From assembly GCA_949825045.1 (NCBI GenBank), contig OX463812.1:6742661-6806660 (forward strand): 64,000 nt of DNA, given 5' to 3'. Below the pieces are notes generated by a model that ran no database searches, was not told the origin of the DNA, and worked only from the letters and a program-made list of their open reading frames with translations. The DNA comes from Argyresthia goedartella (lineage: Eukaryota; Arthropoda; Insecta; Lepidoptera; Argyresthiidae). Shown here in pieces: positions 1-10,636 of this stretch. Positions within the stretch are counted from its first letter, which is position 1. Every line of letters begins with the position of its first letter. The position numbers and the translations under genes are program-made.

Positions 1-89
1 TTTATTAACTACTGATTATTTCTATAATTTCAGATACTACGGTTTAAGATATTTTAATACCTTTCAATCCCAAGAGTAGTAGTATTAAT

Positions 90-620
90 AAATTATTTCA
101 CCAGCACAACGTGCAAACTAGAAATAAACATAAACTTTCTTTTCCAATGTTCCGACTCACAAATGTTTTATGGGTAACTTTTTATTTTTATTGTATACGC
201 TTCTACAATAAAATTCCGCAACATATACAAAACTTAACTAAAGCTCGATTCAAAAAATATATAAAAAACACTTTGTGCACAAAGACAAAGACATTTTCAC
301 AAGACACCGACATCTGGCATTAAACCAGTTCATTGCGCCCTATATATTATATATACGCTTCTACAATAAAATTCCGCAAGAAATACAAAACTTTACTGAA
401 GCTTGATTAAAAAAATATATAAAGCACACTTTGTGCATAAAGGCCTACTAGAAAATTAATTACTTTTTACAAAACACCGACATCTGGCATTAAACCAGTT
501 CATTGCACTTTTATATTATGTACTAATATTAGGCAGCTACTTAATGTTTTATCATGCTTTCATGATTATGTTATGACATTCATTAAGTCTCAATTTTTGT
601 GCTATTATAAATAAAAATCT
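90..620 (+). pseudogene. LINE ORF2 C-terminal fragment and 3' end
   Basis: An open stretch at 111-323 contains FRLTN and then CIRFYNKIPQHIQNLTKARF, the conserved extreme C-terminus of a CR1/Jockey-group LINE reverse transcriptase protein. Nothing upstream of this tail is in the window, so this is a 5'-truncated copy or one cut by the window edge. A second, decayed copy of the same tail follows at about 352-515 with an in-frame stop. AT-rich 3' UTR-like sequence runs to about 620. The assignment to a LINE is firm; the clade is not resolved. Confidence 0.7.
193..515 (+). repeat. Tandem duplication within the LINE 3' end
   Basis: The stretch from TATACGCTTCTACAATAAAA (about 193) to CATTAAACCAGTTCATTGC (about 337) recurs at about 352 to 512 with scattered substitutions and a short insertion (GCCTACTAGAAAATTAATTA). 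The two units are directly adjacent, so the LINE tail was duplicated in place after or during insertion. Confidence 0.75.
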
Positions 621-701
621 TTGAACTGAACCGAACTCATTTCACCTGATACGTTTCAGGTGAAAAACATCTATGTAGTTTTTGTTTATTTCGATGTTTT
701 A

Positions 702-1080
702 TAGTAGTTTATGTGACTGCTACATAATGCCTAATTATGTATAGTTACATACTCTAGTTTATCTACACACATATCATAAGCTCTCTTTGATGTGTTCAGG
801 AACCGCATGTTCGACCCTCAGTGTGGCATTGATCATTGATCTGCAGTTTTTAGCTTGTTCAGTAGTACCAACTTCACAGAAAAACTAGGGGCGGCACGCA
901 AGCGGGCATTGGCGTTGGAAATTTGAATGCCATAATTTGACAAATTTTAGTACATTATGGTTATAATGTATCAATATTCAAATAAGAAATGAGTTTTACC
1001 AAGAAGTTTATCATTATGCTGGTCGTAACGTGTAGTTTTTGGACGCAGTAAAGAGGGTTTATGATACGTGTATAGATAAG
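702..1080 (-). repeat. Fam-1 repeat, copy 1 (minus, lacks hairpin arm)
   Basis: The sequence runs in reverse from TAGTAGTTTATGTGACTGC to a degenerate CGTGTATAGATAA. It matches the other Fam-1 copies through the AACCGCATGTTCGACC core and the TTTACCAAGAAGTTTATCA block. The CTCGAG hairpin module seen in copies 3, 4 and 6-8 is mostly missing. It has the single-unit core (no internal duplication) and the subfamily B sequence near the centre. No protein is encoded. Confidence 0.8.
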
Positions 1081-1599
1081 AATATTTATATAGCGCCACT
1101 TTTGCGTTACAGGTTTTACATTTTATTACCATTAGGTTTAAAATCGCGACCCGCCCCAACAACCCTCGATATTTGAGAATTTACAGGAAAGGGATAAAAC
1201 GAACGAACGAACGAACGAACAAACATACAAAAGAACAAATAAAAAATAACCAAACAAACAATCAAACAAATAAATAAATATCTGCCAGATGGTCCGACGA
1301 TGTGGTGAGGGTGGCAGGAAAGCAGAGGGAGGGGTTATACAGGATCCAGCAAAAAAAAAAAAAAAAACTCTGTCCATCGGTATTTTGTTGTCAAAGTATG
1401 ACGATTTTTATTTTTTTACATTTTTTTCTATCATGAAACATTTTTTTTTTTGCTAAAGGTTGAGTTACTGAACAACCTGTATATTTAAATGTGTAACTAA
1501 GTTCCGCCATGACGTTAGTCAGTCATTGCAGCTGTGGGTAGCCCATACCTACTCCCAATTATCCAACCATACTAAATACTATTAATCCAGTAAAGAAAT
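1081..1599. other. No gene; AACG/AAAC microsatellite
   Basis: A decaying (GAAC)n then (AAAC)n/(AAAT)n tract covers about 1198-1282, and there is a 17-base A run near 1350-1366. Nothing else is recognised. Confidence 0.6.
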
Positions 1600-1885
1600 C
1601 GGTCAAGTGCGGGTCAGACTCGCACTTGAAGGGTTCGGTAACATCATACGAGAAATTTTAAGGACTAAAAATAATAAAACAAAACAAAAATGTATTTGTT
1701 TGAATTTTAAACACAATTCATCATTTGTTGCTGTTGTGGCAACAGAATACATATCTATGTCACGAGATACAGCCTGCTGACAGACGGATAGACGGACAGA
1801 CGGACAGTCGGACAGTCGGAAAGCGGAGGAGTAGTAGGTTCCCTTTTGCATTTGGCACCCTTCGTGTAAGGAACCCTAAAAATAG
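1600..1885 (-). repeat. GGTTCCGTACC-type dispersed repeat, copy 1
   Basis: It begins with GGTCAAGTGCGGGTCAGACT and ends with GGCACCCTTCGTGTAAGGAA, the reverse complement of the AGGGTTCCGTACCCGAAGGG start seen at 4.53 and 18.87 kb. In between are the typical runs of (GACAGACGGACA)n. This is a very common non-coding repeat type in lepidopteran DNA; it may be a non-autonomous DNA transposon, but I see no clear TIR. Confidence 0.65.
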
Positions 1886-4530
1886 TGGGATAATTGAAGA
1901 AAGTTAGAAGTAGAAACCTAGATTTTTTAAATTAATATATCACGAAACTTCGGATTACGCTCCAAATCAACCAATTACTGACAGAAAAATTAATAGGTAT
2001 GTTTAAAAGACTAAAAAGGGTAGTAGAAAATCTCAAGTTAAATAATATTCATGAATGTAGAGAACGTTGGAATGGAAAGTGGAACCAGCACTGAGGAAGC
2101 ATTAACATGAAAGGAGGTTAAGCAAATCTTTGCTTGCGGCGGTTCTGTGTAGCGGGTTGCTCCTCTCCCTCAAATATGGCGAGGGAGGTGACGGCTGGTG
2201 CACAAGTCGTACTCGTGAACGGGTGCTGTTTGGGGGGACTGGTCCAGTCTGGTTTCTCATAAGTTAAATTCATTACAGATATTGTTTGTTCTTATTTATT
2301 TCTTTCGTAAAGTTGTTATTTTGAGACATACGATGCTATAATATTGTCATTAGATTAGATTATTCTATATTGTACATTCTCGCAAAAAAGAGGTAAAATA
2401 AAAAATACATCCCCGTGGAGTTTCTTGGTGCTAACTTCTCTGACGGACGTATTTACAAAGCTCTGGTGGAGTTAATAGAGTTTCCTTTACCTGTGCGAGA
2501 TTCAGCCATGAATCACCACATGAAAGGGAAATTTACTTTTCCAAACGCAAATCATAATCATTTGACTTATATTTTATTTTTCTCCATGTATGAGTGTCTG
2601 ACTTGTGAATGTGAATAATTTTTTCGTCGTAAAGGACGTCGTAATATAATTAACTCAAAAATGCTTATAATGTGTTCAATATTTTGACAACCTTCTTTGA
2701 GAAAAGTCAACCTAGCCGCGCTACTTGAGTAGGCGCCAGCAAAGTTGCATGGAAATTAATTGCTGGTGAGTATAATAAGCCACCAGCTATTTCCAGTGAA
2801 AATCCATTATTGTTGAGTTCTGTTTCGAAACTGGTCAAGTGCAAAAGTATTTCATTCAGAATTAGGCTGCGTAGGTAAAGGCAGCCTAGAAAAAAAAAGA
2901 AATGCGCGGGAAGAAACAAAAGCGTAGCGCGGTGTTTTTTTTTGCAATTTTCCCTATAGAGTTCTATCAATTTTCGTGATAATTAAATTAAAATTCTCGC
3001 ATTGTTTGAGTAAAACAGTATGCAAGCCTTGGTCCGCAATGACTGCACTGCTGGCCACGCTATGATGGCCTCGAGCTTAGTTTAGCTACGCTCTGGGCCT
3101 TTAAGCCTGGCCATCATTGGAGCCTTTGCTGTTCGCGGTATAAAGGCCTCAACTTCTCCATCTCGGGCTGCAATGCTGACCTGCTGCTGCGTTTTGGCCA
3201 CCAAAAGTGCTGCCAGCATATAGTCATTATAGACTGCGGCAGTAATGTACTACACTGGCCTGCAATACTAAGTATCACACTTTTAAAATTGCAATAGTTT
3301 TTTATGTACACAAGATATACTTTCAAAATATAAAAGACTCGAAAAAGAGTTAAATTTTGTACTATCGTTTCAAGAAAAAATTATAAAATTTGCTACAAAA
3401 CGTTTTTAATTTTAAATCTCTAACTTCTATAATTTAAAAAAATAAAAAAAATAAAAGTGTAGTACTTAGTTTGCATGCCAGTGTATATTGAAAGCGAGAT
3501 ATTACGAAAGTAGCTTGCTTATTAGAAACTCAACGGAAATGAATATATAACTGGAAATACGACACGAATACGAATCTACGGCGAATTCAACGAATAAAAG
3601 AGTTTGCAAACCAGAGTCAAATGTTCGAAATTCAAAAGACTGCAAAAGTCACTGCAAATACCACGTGAAAAGTCGCTGCATCCGAGCCTGACTGCATCGC
3701 TTCCTGTTTTAACCCCCGACAAAAAGGGTAGCAAGAAAATGCCTAAGGAGATGTAAAACCCACACTAAAAAACCAGGCCCGGCGCCAATGAAATCTATCA
3801 CAAAATAAAGAGTATAATTAGAATTATTAAAAAATATAAGTGACAAATTCTTTTGACAAAAAAAATGCATTTTAGTCTTGAATAAATGAATGAAATGAAA
3901 AAAATGAATGAAGTCTTTACTGTTGCCGTTATTTAATATAATTATTTATTATTAATTTTATTGTTGTTATTTCTTTGCTATAGTACAAAAGCCTGAGTCA
4001 TTATGAGCTGTTGTAAAAAAAATGTTTTTCATATAAACCGGCCGGCAATATCTTTTTGTAATGTTCTACTCATTTACTTTAATTTTATATTAAAATATTA
4101 ATTTTACATTAAAATATTAAAAATAATAATAATTAGTGACAATAATTAAAGTTTTGTACACTAAAAGTTCATAGTTTGTATGAACGCCTGAAAGACTTCA
4201 AATGACAAAAAAACTGTAGACATCGAAATTGACACAAATAATTTTTAGAATGAATATACTAAATACTCATACTACTTATTACGAAATACGCTCCATTCAT
4301 TCTGGGCTGTTTTAAATTTTAAATTTATAGTTACCGTTGAAATTCCTCAAGTGTAAATAAACGTGTTTGTAAAAGACCTTTTGAATTCCTCGGAAATAAA
4401 TGTGTTTGTGAAAGACCTATTTATCTCGTAAAAATGCTACTGGCCGCAAAGAATATTCCTATGCATTTCGTAATAAAAGAAAAATGTTGTTCCTTTGCAT
4501 GCACTGTTTACTCAGACAAGTACATACTGG
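1886..4530. other. Unassigned intergenic sequence
   Basis: I recognise no gene or repeat here. The short open frames at 2415-2618 and 2707-2970 have no visible domain and AT-driven composition. A GC-richer patch at about 3020-3260 has several GGCC palindromes but no known match. From 3.35 to 4.5 kb the sequence is AT-rich with poly(A) and poly(T) runs. Confidence 0.5.
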
Positions 4531-4775
4531 TTTTTTAGGGTTCCATACCCGAAGGTTGCCAAACGGGACCCAATTAGTAAGCCTCCACTGTCCGTCTAGA
4601 GGCTGTCCGTCCGTCCGTCAGCGGGCTGTATCTCATGGACCGTAATAGGTAGAGAATTGTTTTTTTTACAGAATGTGGATGTCTGTTACCGCTACAACAA
4701 ACCAATGAACTAAACGAGATTTTATAAATCAATGGGGATTCCCCATACAAGAGACCCCTGATAGGTAACAAATCA
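4531..4775 (+). repeat. GGTTCCGTACC-type dispersed repeat, copy 2
   Basis: TTTTTAGGGTTCCATACCCG is followed by GCCAAACGGGACCCAATTAG and GTCCGTCCGTCCGTCAGCGG, the same order as at 18.87 kb. A related tail, GAGTCTCACCCGCACTTGAG, follows at about 4934. Confidence 0.65.
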
Positions 4776-5049
4776 TATCACGTTGTGGTAGTACAGGTTT
4801 GATATCGGACGCAATAACTTTAAGTTCCGGGTTTGAAACCACGTTCAGACGAAATACATTTTCTTTTTCTTTTTGTTTTGTTATTTTTAGCGTTTAAGTT
4901 TTCTTGAACGTTGCTACGAAACCGTTCGTGTGTGAGTCTCACCCGCACTTGAGCGATTTGATCTTCGTCGATAAAAAAGTGGGATGCCGCTGTTTGACTA
5001 TTGTAAAAATAGGTGTTACACTTTGGATCACGTTAGGAACACGACGCTA

Positions 5050-5330
5050 CGTCACCATCATCATCATTGGAGCAGACCAATAGCCTAAAATGGGACTGGG
5101 CCGGACACGTTTCCCGCAGGCACCCCCAGAAGTGGGCGAAATTAGCCACCGAATGGGTGCCAAGCGACGGACACCGGCGTAGGGGCTGGCCGAGACGTCG
5201 GTGGCGGGATGACCTGGACAAGTTCCTGCCAGGCTGGGGGCATCACAGGATAGGAATAAGTGCTTCCAGAAAGAGCAGGCCTTTGGCCAGCAGTGCTACA
5301 CAAAACAGGCTACATAAAAATAAAAATAAA
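5050..5330 (+). pseudogene. RTE-type LINE ORF C-terminal fragment
   Basis: An open frame at 5067-5381 carries SLKWDWAGHVSRR, then RRRGWPRRRWRDDLDKF and a downstream SRPLASSATQ. W-x-W-A-G-H followed by G-x-P-x-x-R-W-x-D-D is the standard ending of RTE-clade reverse transcriptase proteins. All upstream domains (endonuclease and RT core) are missing, so this is a 5'-truncated insertion. The 3' side ends in an A-rich (AAAAATA)n tract at about 5316-5332, immediately before a Fam-1 repeat. It is not functional. Confidence 0.75.
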
Positions 5331-5360
5331 TACGTACTTTCTACGAGCTGTAAATACTTT

Positions 5361-5775
5361 TATCTACATACGTATCATTAACCCTCTTTACTGCGTACAA
5401 AAACCGCACGTTACGATCAGCATAACGTGAAACTACTTGGTAAAAACTCATTTCTTATCTGAAAAATTACACATTACTACCATAATGTATAATTTTTCTA
5501 CATATTATGACATTCAAATTTCGAACGCCGACGCCCGCCTGCGTGCCGTCCCTAGTTTGTCTGTGAAGTTGGTACTGACATTCAAATTTCGAACGCCGAC
5601 GCTCGCCTGCGTGAAGTTGGTACTACAGAACAAGCTAAACAATTGCAGAGCCACAATGCCGGTCAAACATGCGGTTCCTGAACACATCAAAGAGAGCTTA
5701 TGATATGTGTGTAGATAAACTAGTGTATGTAACTGTACATAATTAGGCATTAGGTAGCAGTCACATAAACTACTA
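5361..5775 (+). repeat. Fam-1 repeat, copy 2 (subfamily A)
   Basis: It starts TATCTACATACGTATCAT and ends GTCACATAAACTACTA. It has the duplicated ACATTCAAATTTCGAACGCC core (about 5510 and 5579) and the inner inverted copy of the start, ATGTGTGTAGATAAAC (about 5706). The CTCGAG hairpin at the right end is deleted here. Open frames seen in both directions recur in every copy because the DNA is repeated; they are not considered genes. Confidence 0.85.
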
Positions 5776-5804
5776 TTATTTTATTTTTTATTTTATTGAA
5801 TTAC

Positions 5805-6058
5805 GCTTGTACGTTAATAATAATACCTTGGACACTATTTACACACATTGATCTAGCCCCAAACTAGGATTCCCTGTATCTTGGGTACTAGACAACGATT
5901 GACATACTTATATAGATAAATATTGTACTTAGATAGATAAACAACCATGACTAGGGTACAAACATCCGATCTCATCAAACAAATATTTGCCCCGAACTTG
6001 AACCCGGGACCCTTGGCTTCGTAGGCAGGGTCCCTGCCGACTCGGCCATTCGGGTCGT
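5805..6058 (-). mobile_element. SINE-I, tRNA-derived, full-length
   Basis: Read on the minus strand, a tRNA-like head, GACCCGAATGGCCGAGTCGG (ending at about 6057), has a degenerate B-box-like part (GGTTCAAGTTCGG). It is followed by the body CAAATATTTGTTTGATGAGA, GTACCCTAGTCATGGTTG and AGTTTGGGGCTAGATCAATG, and ends in a (TTA)n-like tail near 5815. The same order is seen at 42.05 kb on the plus strand. The RNA polymerase III promoter lies in the head, as in all tRNA-derived SINEs. Confidence 0.85.
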
Positions 6059-6654
6059 GTTCGTGAACTGTATCAGCTCTTGTTTGTTAAGTCATTTTTT
6101 TTAAAGTGAAATGATTATCGTTTTAACACATATGTTTATAAAAGATAGTTGTTTGAATTAGACGATTCCGTTATTGACAAGACTTTTTGTTTATAATCCT
6201 TCAATTTTAGTCATGTTTTTATATTTGTTTGACTACCTTATCAAATACCGTATGGATGAAGCTCTACCATGCGGATGTCATTTAGAATGTCTTTCTGTTC
6301 TACTATTCGCTAATATCGACTAGGCAGCTGTCAGGAATACGATTAATCCTACCCCTTTCGCTCTCTCTCGCCCTCAACTCGTCAGTAGGACAGTGACCAG
6401 ATGGGTCGACGTTATCAGAGCGAGTAGGTAATGGGTCTACCAGCAACGGCTTCCAGCAAAGGTCAGCTTACAAAAGCGAGTCCGGTAACACGGCTTTCGG
6501 CAAACTTCCAGTGTTTGACACTAGAATTACGTCATGGAATGTATAATTTAAAATAGCTTATATAAATTATCCCTCGGTGGCAAGTTTAACTTCAAAAACA
6601 AGAGTATCGAGAGCAATTTGAGACCAGTTTAGTGTTAGACAGCAACTAGTTAGA
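6059..6654. other. No recognised feature
   Basis: Mixed-composition sequence with a CGCTCTCTCTCGCCCTC stretch near 6359 and no persuasive open frame or repeat match. Confidence 0.5.
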
Positions 6655-6930
6655 ATTAGTAAATGATACAAAGTTTCTTGGAATAACCATTGATAGCAAA
6701 TTGCAGTGGGGAGCCCACATAGATAAATTTGCTGGTAGATAAAGTTCCGAGGCTTATGCTGTTATAAACTTCAGACAAAACACAAATGTGACTACAACTA
6801 GGCGTGTCTATTTAAGTTAAATTCATTGTGTCATGTCCTATGGGATCTTGTTGTGGGGGAAAGCAGCGGATATTCAAACTATTTTTAGAGAAAGCATTTA
6901 AAAAACTTTTTAATGAAATTGACAGAAAGC
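6655..6930 (+). pseudogene. LINE RT C-terminal fragment
   Basis: Across several frames one reads TKFLGITIDSKLQWGAHI, then VMSYGILLWGKAADIQTI, and a shortened LFNEID. These are the thumb and post-RT motifs of the LINE family also present at 37.2-38.0 kb (LINE-E here). In-frame stops and at least one frameshift or deletion break it. After about 6930 the similarity is lost. It is 5'-truncated and has no recognisable 3' end. Confidence 0.7.
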
Positions 6931-7107
6931 GACTACATCTCTTCAAGCAAATGCTGCTGTCAGCTTGCTGGCAGCGCACGCCTCCCTATCAAGGGCGTTT
7001 AAAGATCATACAAAATTTGGCTGAAAGTAACAATCTATATTGTTGTAATCATTCGCTGGTAGCGGTCTATTTTGCGTATTATGGAAGGTTATATCTGTCA
7101 CCGGAAC

Positions 7108-7429
7108 ATAGTCAAAACCGTCAGTTGATCAACTAACGTGGTACCTGAACCAGTACCAGTAGTAAACCAGACCGACAGGGTTTAGAATTTACGTTTCTTT
7201 TGCTCTTACATTTTACCTAACACGATTTCACCTAAGCTACCGCAGTGTTTGCCCTTGTATTTCGTTTGCAATTCAAGTTTAAACCAGTTTACTATTTAAC
7301 GGTTTTAACCGTTAGTTGATCAACTACCGCGTCATATGGTACGCAGTACCCTACAGTTTACTATCTGTCGATAGTTGACCGACTTACGAGGAAAAAACCG
7401 TTATTTGATCAACTGACGGTTTTGACTAT
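7108..7429. mobile_element. MITE-like element with about 25-bp terminal inverted repeats
   Basis: ATAGTCAAAACCGTCAGTTG at 7108 and its complement CAACTGACGGTTTTGACTAT ending at 7429 form TIRs that continue through TTGATCAA. A third copy of the GTTGATCAAC palindrome lies inside at about 7314-7323. The 322-bp interior encodes nothing. The target duplication is unclear (possibly TA or ATA absorbed in the TIR). The superfamily is not identified. Confidence 0.65.
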
Positions 7430-8064
7430 CTTGATACATATTCAAACCCGAGTAGAGAATTAAATTAAATAAAGATCTATTCGACGTAAGCAACAATCCC
7501 AGGATCTGTTTCCTCGACCGCCTAATTCTATTTTGCATATAAGGGACTACATTTAAAAGCCTATGTGTAAATAGCCTTCTGTCCCAAAAAAGGGTCACTT
7601 GAATTTTCCGTGTGAGTGCGTTTAGGAAAACATATGAGACGCGTGAGTAGGCCGTGACTTCGTTATACGATTTTGGATTTTTACGACTGAACGGAAGATT
7701 TTTTTAGGACATCCAAGGAACATTTTGTTTGAAGAAGTTTTCAAAAATCATAGAGAATCAGAAAGAATTGATAGAATACACAACACATTGGAAGGCTTGA
7801 TAATACTGCGACAAGAGGATACCTAACTTGCTTTTAGTTTAATAATAAAGACAGTTAGTGAATATGTATGGGTAAAGGCATTCACGAGACAATAAACATT
7901 AAATAATAGGCTTTACATATTTCGGTAAAAGGGAACCATTTAAAATTTATGTACTTCCCATATTACCAATATTGAAATCCCAATATAATCTAGGGTGCCC
8001 AGCACAGATGTGCCTAGGAATTATTAGGTGACCTGTTGTCTGCATGTAAATGTATCACATATAC
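7430..8064. other. No recognised feature
   Basis: AT-rich sequence. The minus-strand open frame at 7401-7598 overlaps the MITE end and shows no domain. Confidence 0.5.
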
Positions 8065-8185
8065 ATTTTACGTGAATGGTGTTTCGTGGAGCAGGTTGGC
8101 CCAGGTCCGCAATAAATGGCGTGATGAAGAGGAGGCCTTTACTCAGCACTCAGCAGTGGGTGCAGGACGCTGGATATATAGATAA
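8065..8185 (+). pseudogene. Possible RTE-type LINE 3' end fragment
   Basis: The stretch AATGGCGTGATGAAGAGGAG reads W-R-D-E-E-E-A-F, followed by a CAGCACTCAGCAGTGGGTGC region that resembles the A-F-x-Q-Q-W ending of RTE proteins. It is only about 100 bp long and broken. Confidence 0.35.
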
Positions 8186-8436
8186 ATAGTGTTTCGGGAT
8201 GGCGTAGTGAATATTCTGTAAAGTAGTCTTAAATAAATGATTATTGAATGGGAAACATCAAACTGCACTTCAATAATACTGATTTGCACAGAAAATATAC
8301 TGATTTTCACAGGGAACATCAGAGCAAAATACTGCGGTAGCTTAGGCGAAGGGTAAAGGGGGTGAGCGAAGCGAAGCCCCCAATAACCTTCGTATTAGGT
8401 TGATATTTGAGAACAACATAACTTAAACATAAAAAG

Positions 8437-8895
8437 TAGTGATGCAACGAATACTACTTTTACGAATAGAATACGAATATCAACCTACTATTCGGTGAAT
8501 ACGATTACGAATATCTCGCCATGGTAATAAAAGACTAATTTATTTGATGAATTTCTATTCTCCTAATAATGAAAATTTACAATAGGCAAATTTTTATTTA
8601 AAAAACATAAAATTTGTAGGTTTTCTGGTTTTAGGCGATTCCTTTTTTCAGTCTGGATGTTTCCAGCTGTTGAAAAAAGTTTTTCCGAGGCGACTGAACA
8701 TGGCTTCAGTGAAAAATATTTATGGGCGAGTTTTTTCAGACTTGGAAAATGGACATCTTCTCGCCAAAAGGCCAATGGATCGTCGTATTTTTACGTGCCG
8801 ACGACCGACGCGCGTATTCGCCGAATACGAATATTCGGTAAATGTCTATTACTCGGCGAATACGAATATTCGTGTTCGTATTCGTTGCATCACTA
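8437..8895 (-). mobile_element. hAT deletion derivative with TIRs and 8-bp target duplication
   Basis: The element starts TAGTGATGCAACGAATA and ends with its exact complement TATTCGTTGCATCACTA. Flanking 8-mers ATAAAAAG (8429-8436) and AAAAAAAG (8896-8903) match at 7 of 8 positions, as expected for hAT. Subterminal CGAATACGAATA-type repeats flank a small coding remnant. At 459 bp nearly all of the transposase gene has been lost. Confidence 0.85.
8563..8775 (-). pseudogene. hAT transposase C-terminal dimerisation domain remnant
   Basis: The minus-strand frame reads FPSLKKLAHKYFSLKPCSVA followed by SEKLFSTAGNI and RLKPENLQILCFLNKNL. This is the hallmark hAT family dimerisation region (Dimer_Tnp_hAT) of the ZBED-like transposases. 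About 70 residues remain of a protein that is usually 500-650 residues long; the BED finger and the catalytic D-D-E residues are absent. The remaining frame is still open, which points to a fairly recent internal deletion. It could not catalyse transposition but keeps the ends that a full transposase would recognise. Confidence 0.85.
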
Positions 8896-8995
8896 AAAAA
8901 AAGTGTTTTTGCTGATTATTTTTTGCCGTGTTAATCAGTAATTTTGATGTGCGATTAAATACTAGCCTTATTGAATTGAACTGAAAAGGTATATT

Positions 8996-9296
8996 TATGC
9001 CTTTACATGGATAATATTGTCTCCGACGATACAGCTTCGGCGATGGGCTAGCACGCAAAATGGAGTATTTGATTACTAGATATACGTGGACGACTCTGTG
9101 CCTCTGGTACCCCGTATGGTAAAAATACATTATGTTTGTTGCTTTGTCATTGAACCCAGCGAGCGCGTAGTGCAAGCGAAGCGTCTAGAGTCGCATTTCT
9201 CAATAGATTCTCGTAAAATTTTGAGACCAGGTTGGTTATTGTATTGTTTTTATCATCGTTTCAGTTTTTTGAAAATTTTCACAAAGTTGGAGACAT
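8996..9296. other. No recognised feature
   Basis: A GC-richer patch near 9010-9120 with overlapping open frames on both strands. No domain is recognised. Confidence 0.45.
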
Positions 9297-9365
9297 GGGG
9301 TTACTAATTTATTGGTGCGCGGCTACTTTCATACCATATATATGTAACCATGGTGCATTTAAAAG
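9297..9365 (-). repeat. Short dispersed repeat (GGTTACATATATGG type)
   Basis: Its reverse complement reads TGGTTACATATATATGGTAT then GAAAGTAGCCGCGCACCAAT, the same phrase as at 13.93 and 50.10 kb. The unit is short and its full extent is unknown. Confidence 0.5.
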
Positions 9366-9685
9366 TTTGTTTTTGCAGTCGTGTTATTAGTTTTACAATA
9401 ATTCCACTTATTCACCCGATAAACTTCAAGGGGTCGGGGGTGTGAGAGGGTAGAAAATAATGAAAAAAAAAACGGAAATATCCTGTATCGCACGCGGGGT
9501 GTACGGCTCTAGGCGCCAACTTTTAAAATTAAGATGTGAGCTTCACATAGCTTCAGTATTGTCTGTTCTTCTTTTGTGTAAATATCAACGGGTGGAAGGC
9601 ATTTTTTTGCGACCTGCCTATTATGATGCAGAAACAAAACGCTGAATCCGAAAATGGTAATATAAGTGAAGGACTACAAAATATC

Positions 9686-9897
9686 ACGACCTCTGTGGCG
9701 CAGTGGTTGTGGCTTTGTCTACCATGCGAGGGGTCCCGGGATCGATCCCCGGCTGGGGTTAAAGCAAAAAAAAAAAACCAGGTCTTGGATGTTTATATGT
9801 GTGTGACGTCGCTGTTTCTGGTTCCCACAATACTAGGATACCCTGACTATCCTGTGTGGGGCCAGAATGTCAGAAGCAATGTATGGGCCTATATGAA
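9686..9897 (+). mobile_element. SINE-II, tRNA-derived
   Basis: The head CGACCTCTGTGGCGCAGTGG leads into GGTCCCGGGATCGATCCCCG, a good B-box-like motif, then an A-rich linker and the body AGGTCTTGGATGTTTATATG, TGTTTCTGGTTCCCAC and GTGTGGGGCCAGAA. It matches the copy at 40.31 kb closely. It sits directly against a LINE C-terminus on its right. Confidence 0.85.
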
Positions 9898-9904
9898 AAT
9901 ATTT

Positions 9905-10057
9905 ATGTTTTTGTCGTTTAATACCGCAGTCACCTTATTTAATAAACTACCAGTGGAGATAAAATCCATCAAAGTGCTAAATATCTTTGTAGCGAAGGTG
10001 AAAAACCTCCTAAGCAAAGCATACTACTTAGTGTCAGAATTTATTGACGAGTGAGTT
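9905..10057 (+). pseudogene. LINE ORF2 C-terminal fragment
   Basis: The frame ending at 10054 reads SFNTAVTLFNKLPVEIKSIK and then SKAYYLVSEFIDE before the stop. F-N-K-L-P-x-E-I-K-S is a common last motif of CR1/Jockey-group LINE proteins. Everything upstream is absent and replaced by SINE-II, so the insertion is 5'-truncated, or the SINE inserted into it. The 3' UTR may extend to the (AAAT)n tract at about 10,590-10,640. Confidence 0.7.
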
Positions 10058-10093
10058 AATGATTGACTTATGATAATAATAAAATTGTGACCT

Positions 10094-10157
10094 TTTAAAT
10101 AAAATTACATTTAAGACAAAGATAACAATCTTTGTCTTAAATGTAATTTTATTTAAA
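10094..10157. repeat. Perfect 30-bp inverted repeat, 4-nt loop
   Basis: The arm TTTAAATAAAATTACATTTA starts at 10094 and continues to GAT at 10123. The loop is AACA (10124-10127), and the exact complement follows at 10128-10157. No poly-T run or regulatory context suggests a terminator. Confidence 0.9.
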
Positions 10158-10599
10158 TTTACCTTTTTTGTTATTTTTTTCTTTTTAATTTTGACATTTT
10201 TATTCTTTTTGGCATAAATGATCATTTATTATTATTTTTTAATAGTGACTATCACTATTGTATCATTGTAACATCCTGACATGTTATTCATGATCATTAT
10301 GACTGTTAATTTAATTTATTTTAGTTAATTGTGTACTGTTGACATATATTTATCGATATTAAGATAAATATCGATAAATTATTATTATGATTATGATTAG
10401 AGATGTAAATTTGCAGTTTGCATTGCACCCCCAAATATGAAGTATTACATTTCACATTTAGGGGTGCAAGTTTAACAAGTGACCTGTCAAAAGAATGGTG
10501 ACAAATCTGATCAAGACAAATCGTATGGCCAATAGACCCAAATATTGTGGGCTTGAAAATGTCATACTCGTAAATGAAGTTGCTCTGATCAAATTATGA

Positions 10600-10636
<37 letters not shown>

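Larger units (their letters stand above)
8215..8995 (+). repeat. Variable-word repeat, copy X (interrupted by hAT)
   Basis: The core GCAAAATACTGCGGTAGCTT at about 8325 and GGTGAGCGAAGCGAAGCC at about 8361 are shared with 18.2 kb and 15.2 kb respectively. On the left are imperfect repeats of the word ACTGATTTGCACAG. On the right, past the hAT insertion, the words GCTGATTATT and AATCAGTAATTTTG are the same type in inverted orientation. The boundaries are approximate and no protein is encoded. Confidence 0.55.

Noticed and set aside
5067..5381. Independent host gene at 5.07-5.38 kb
   Set aside because: The frame matches the C-terminus of RTE-type LINE proteins and lacks any start region.
9696..9765. 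SINE-II head as a functional tRNA gene
   Set aside because: No seven-base acceptor pairing; it is followed by poly(A) and a shared body, and several dispersed copies exist.
10094..10157. Rho-independent terminator
   Set aside because: The hairpin is 30 bp, AT-rich and lies in eukaryotic repeat DNA; no bacterial gene precedes it.
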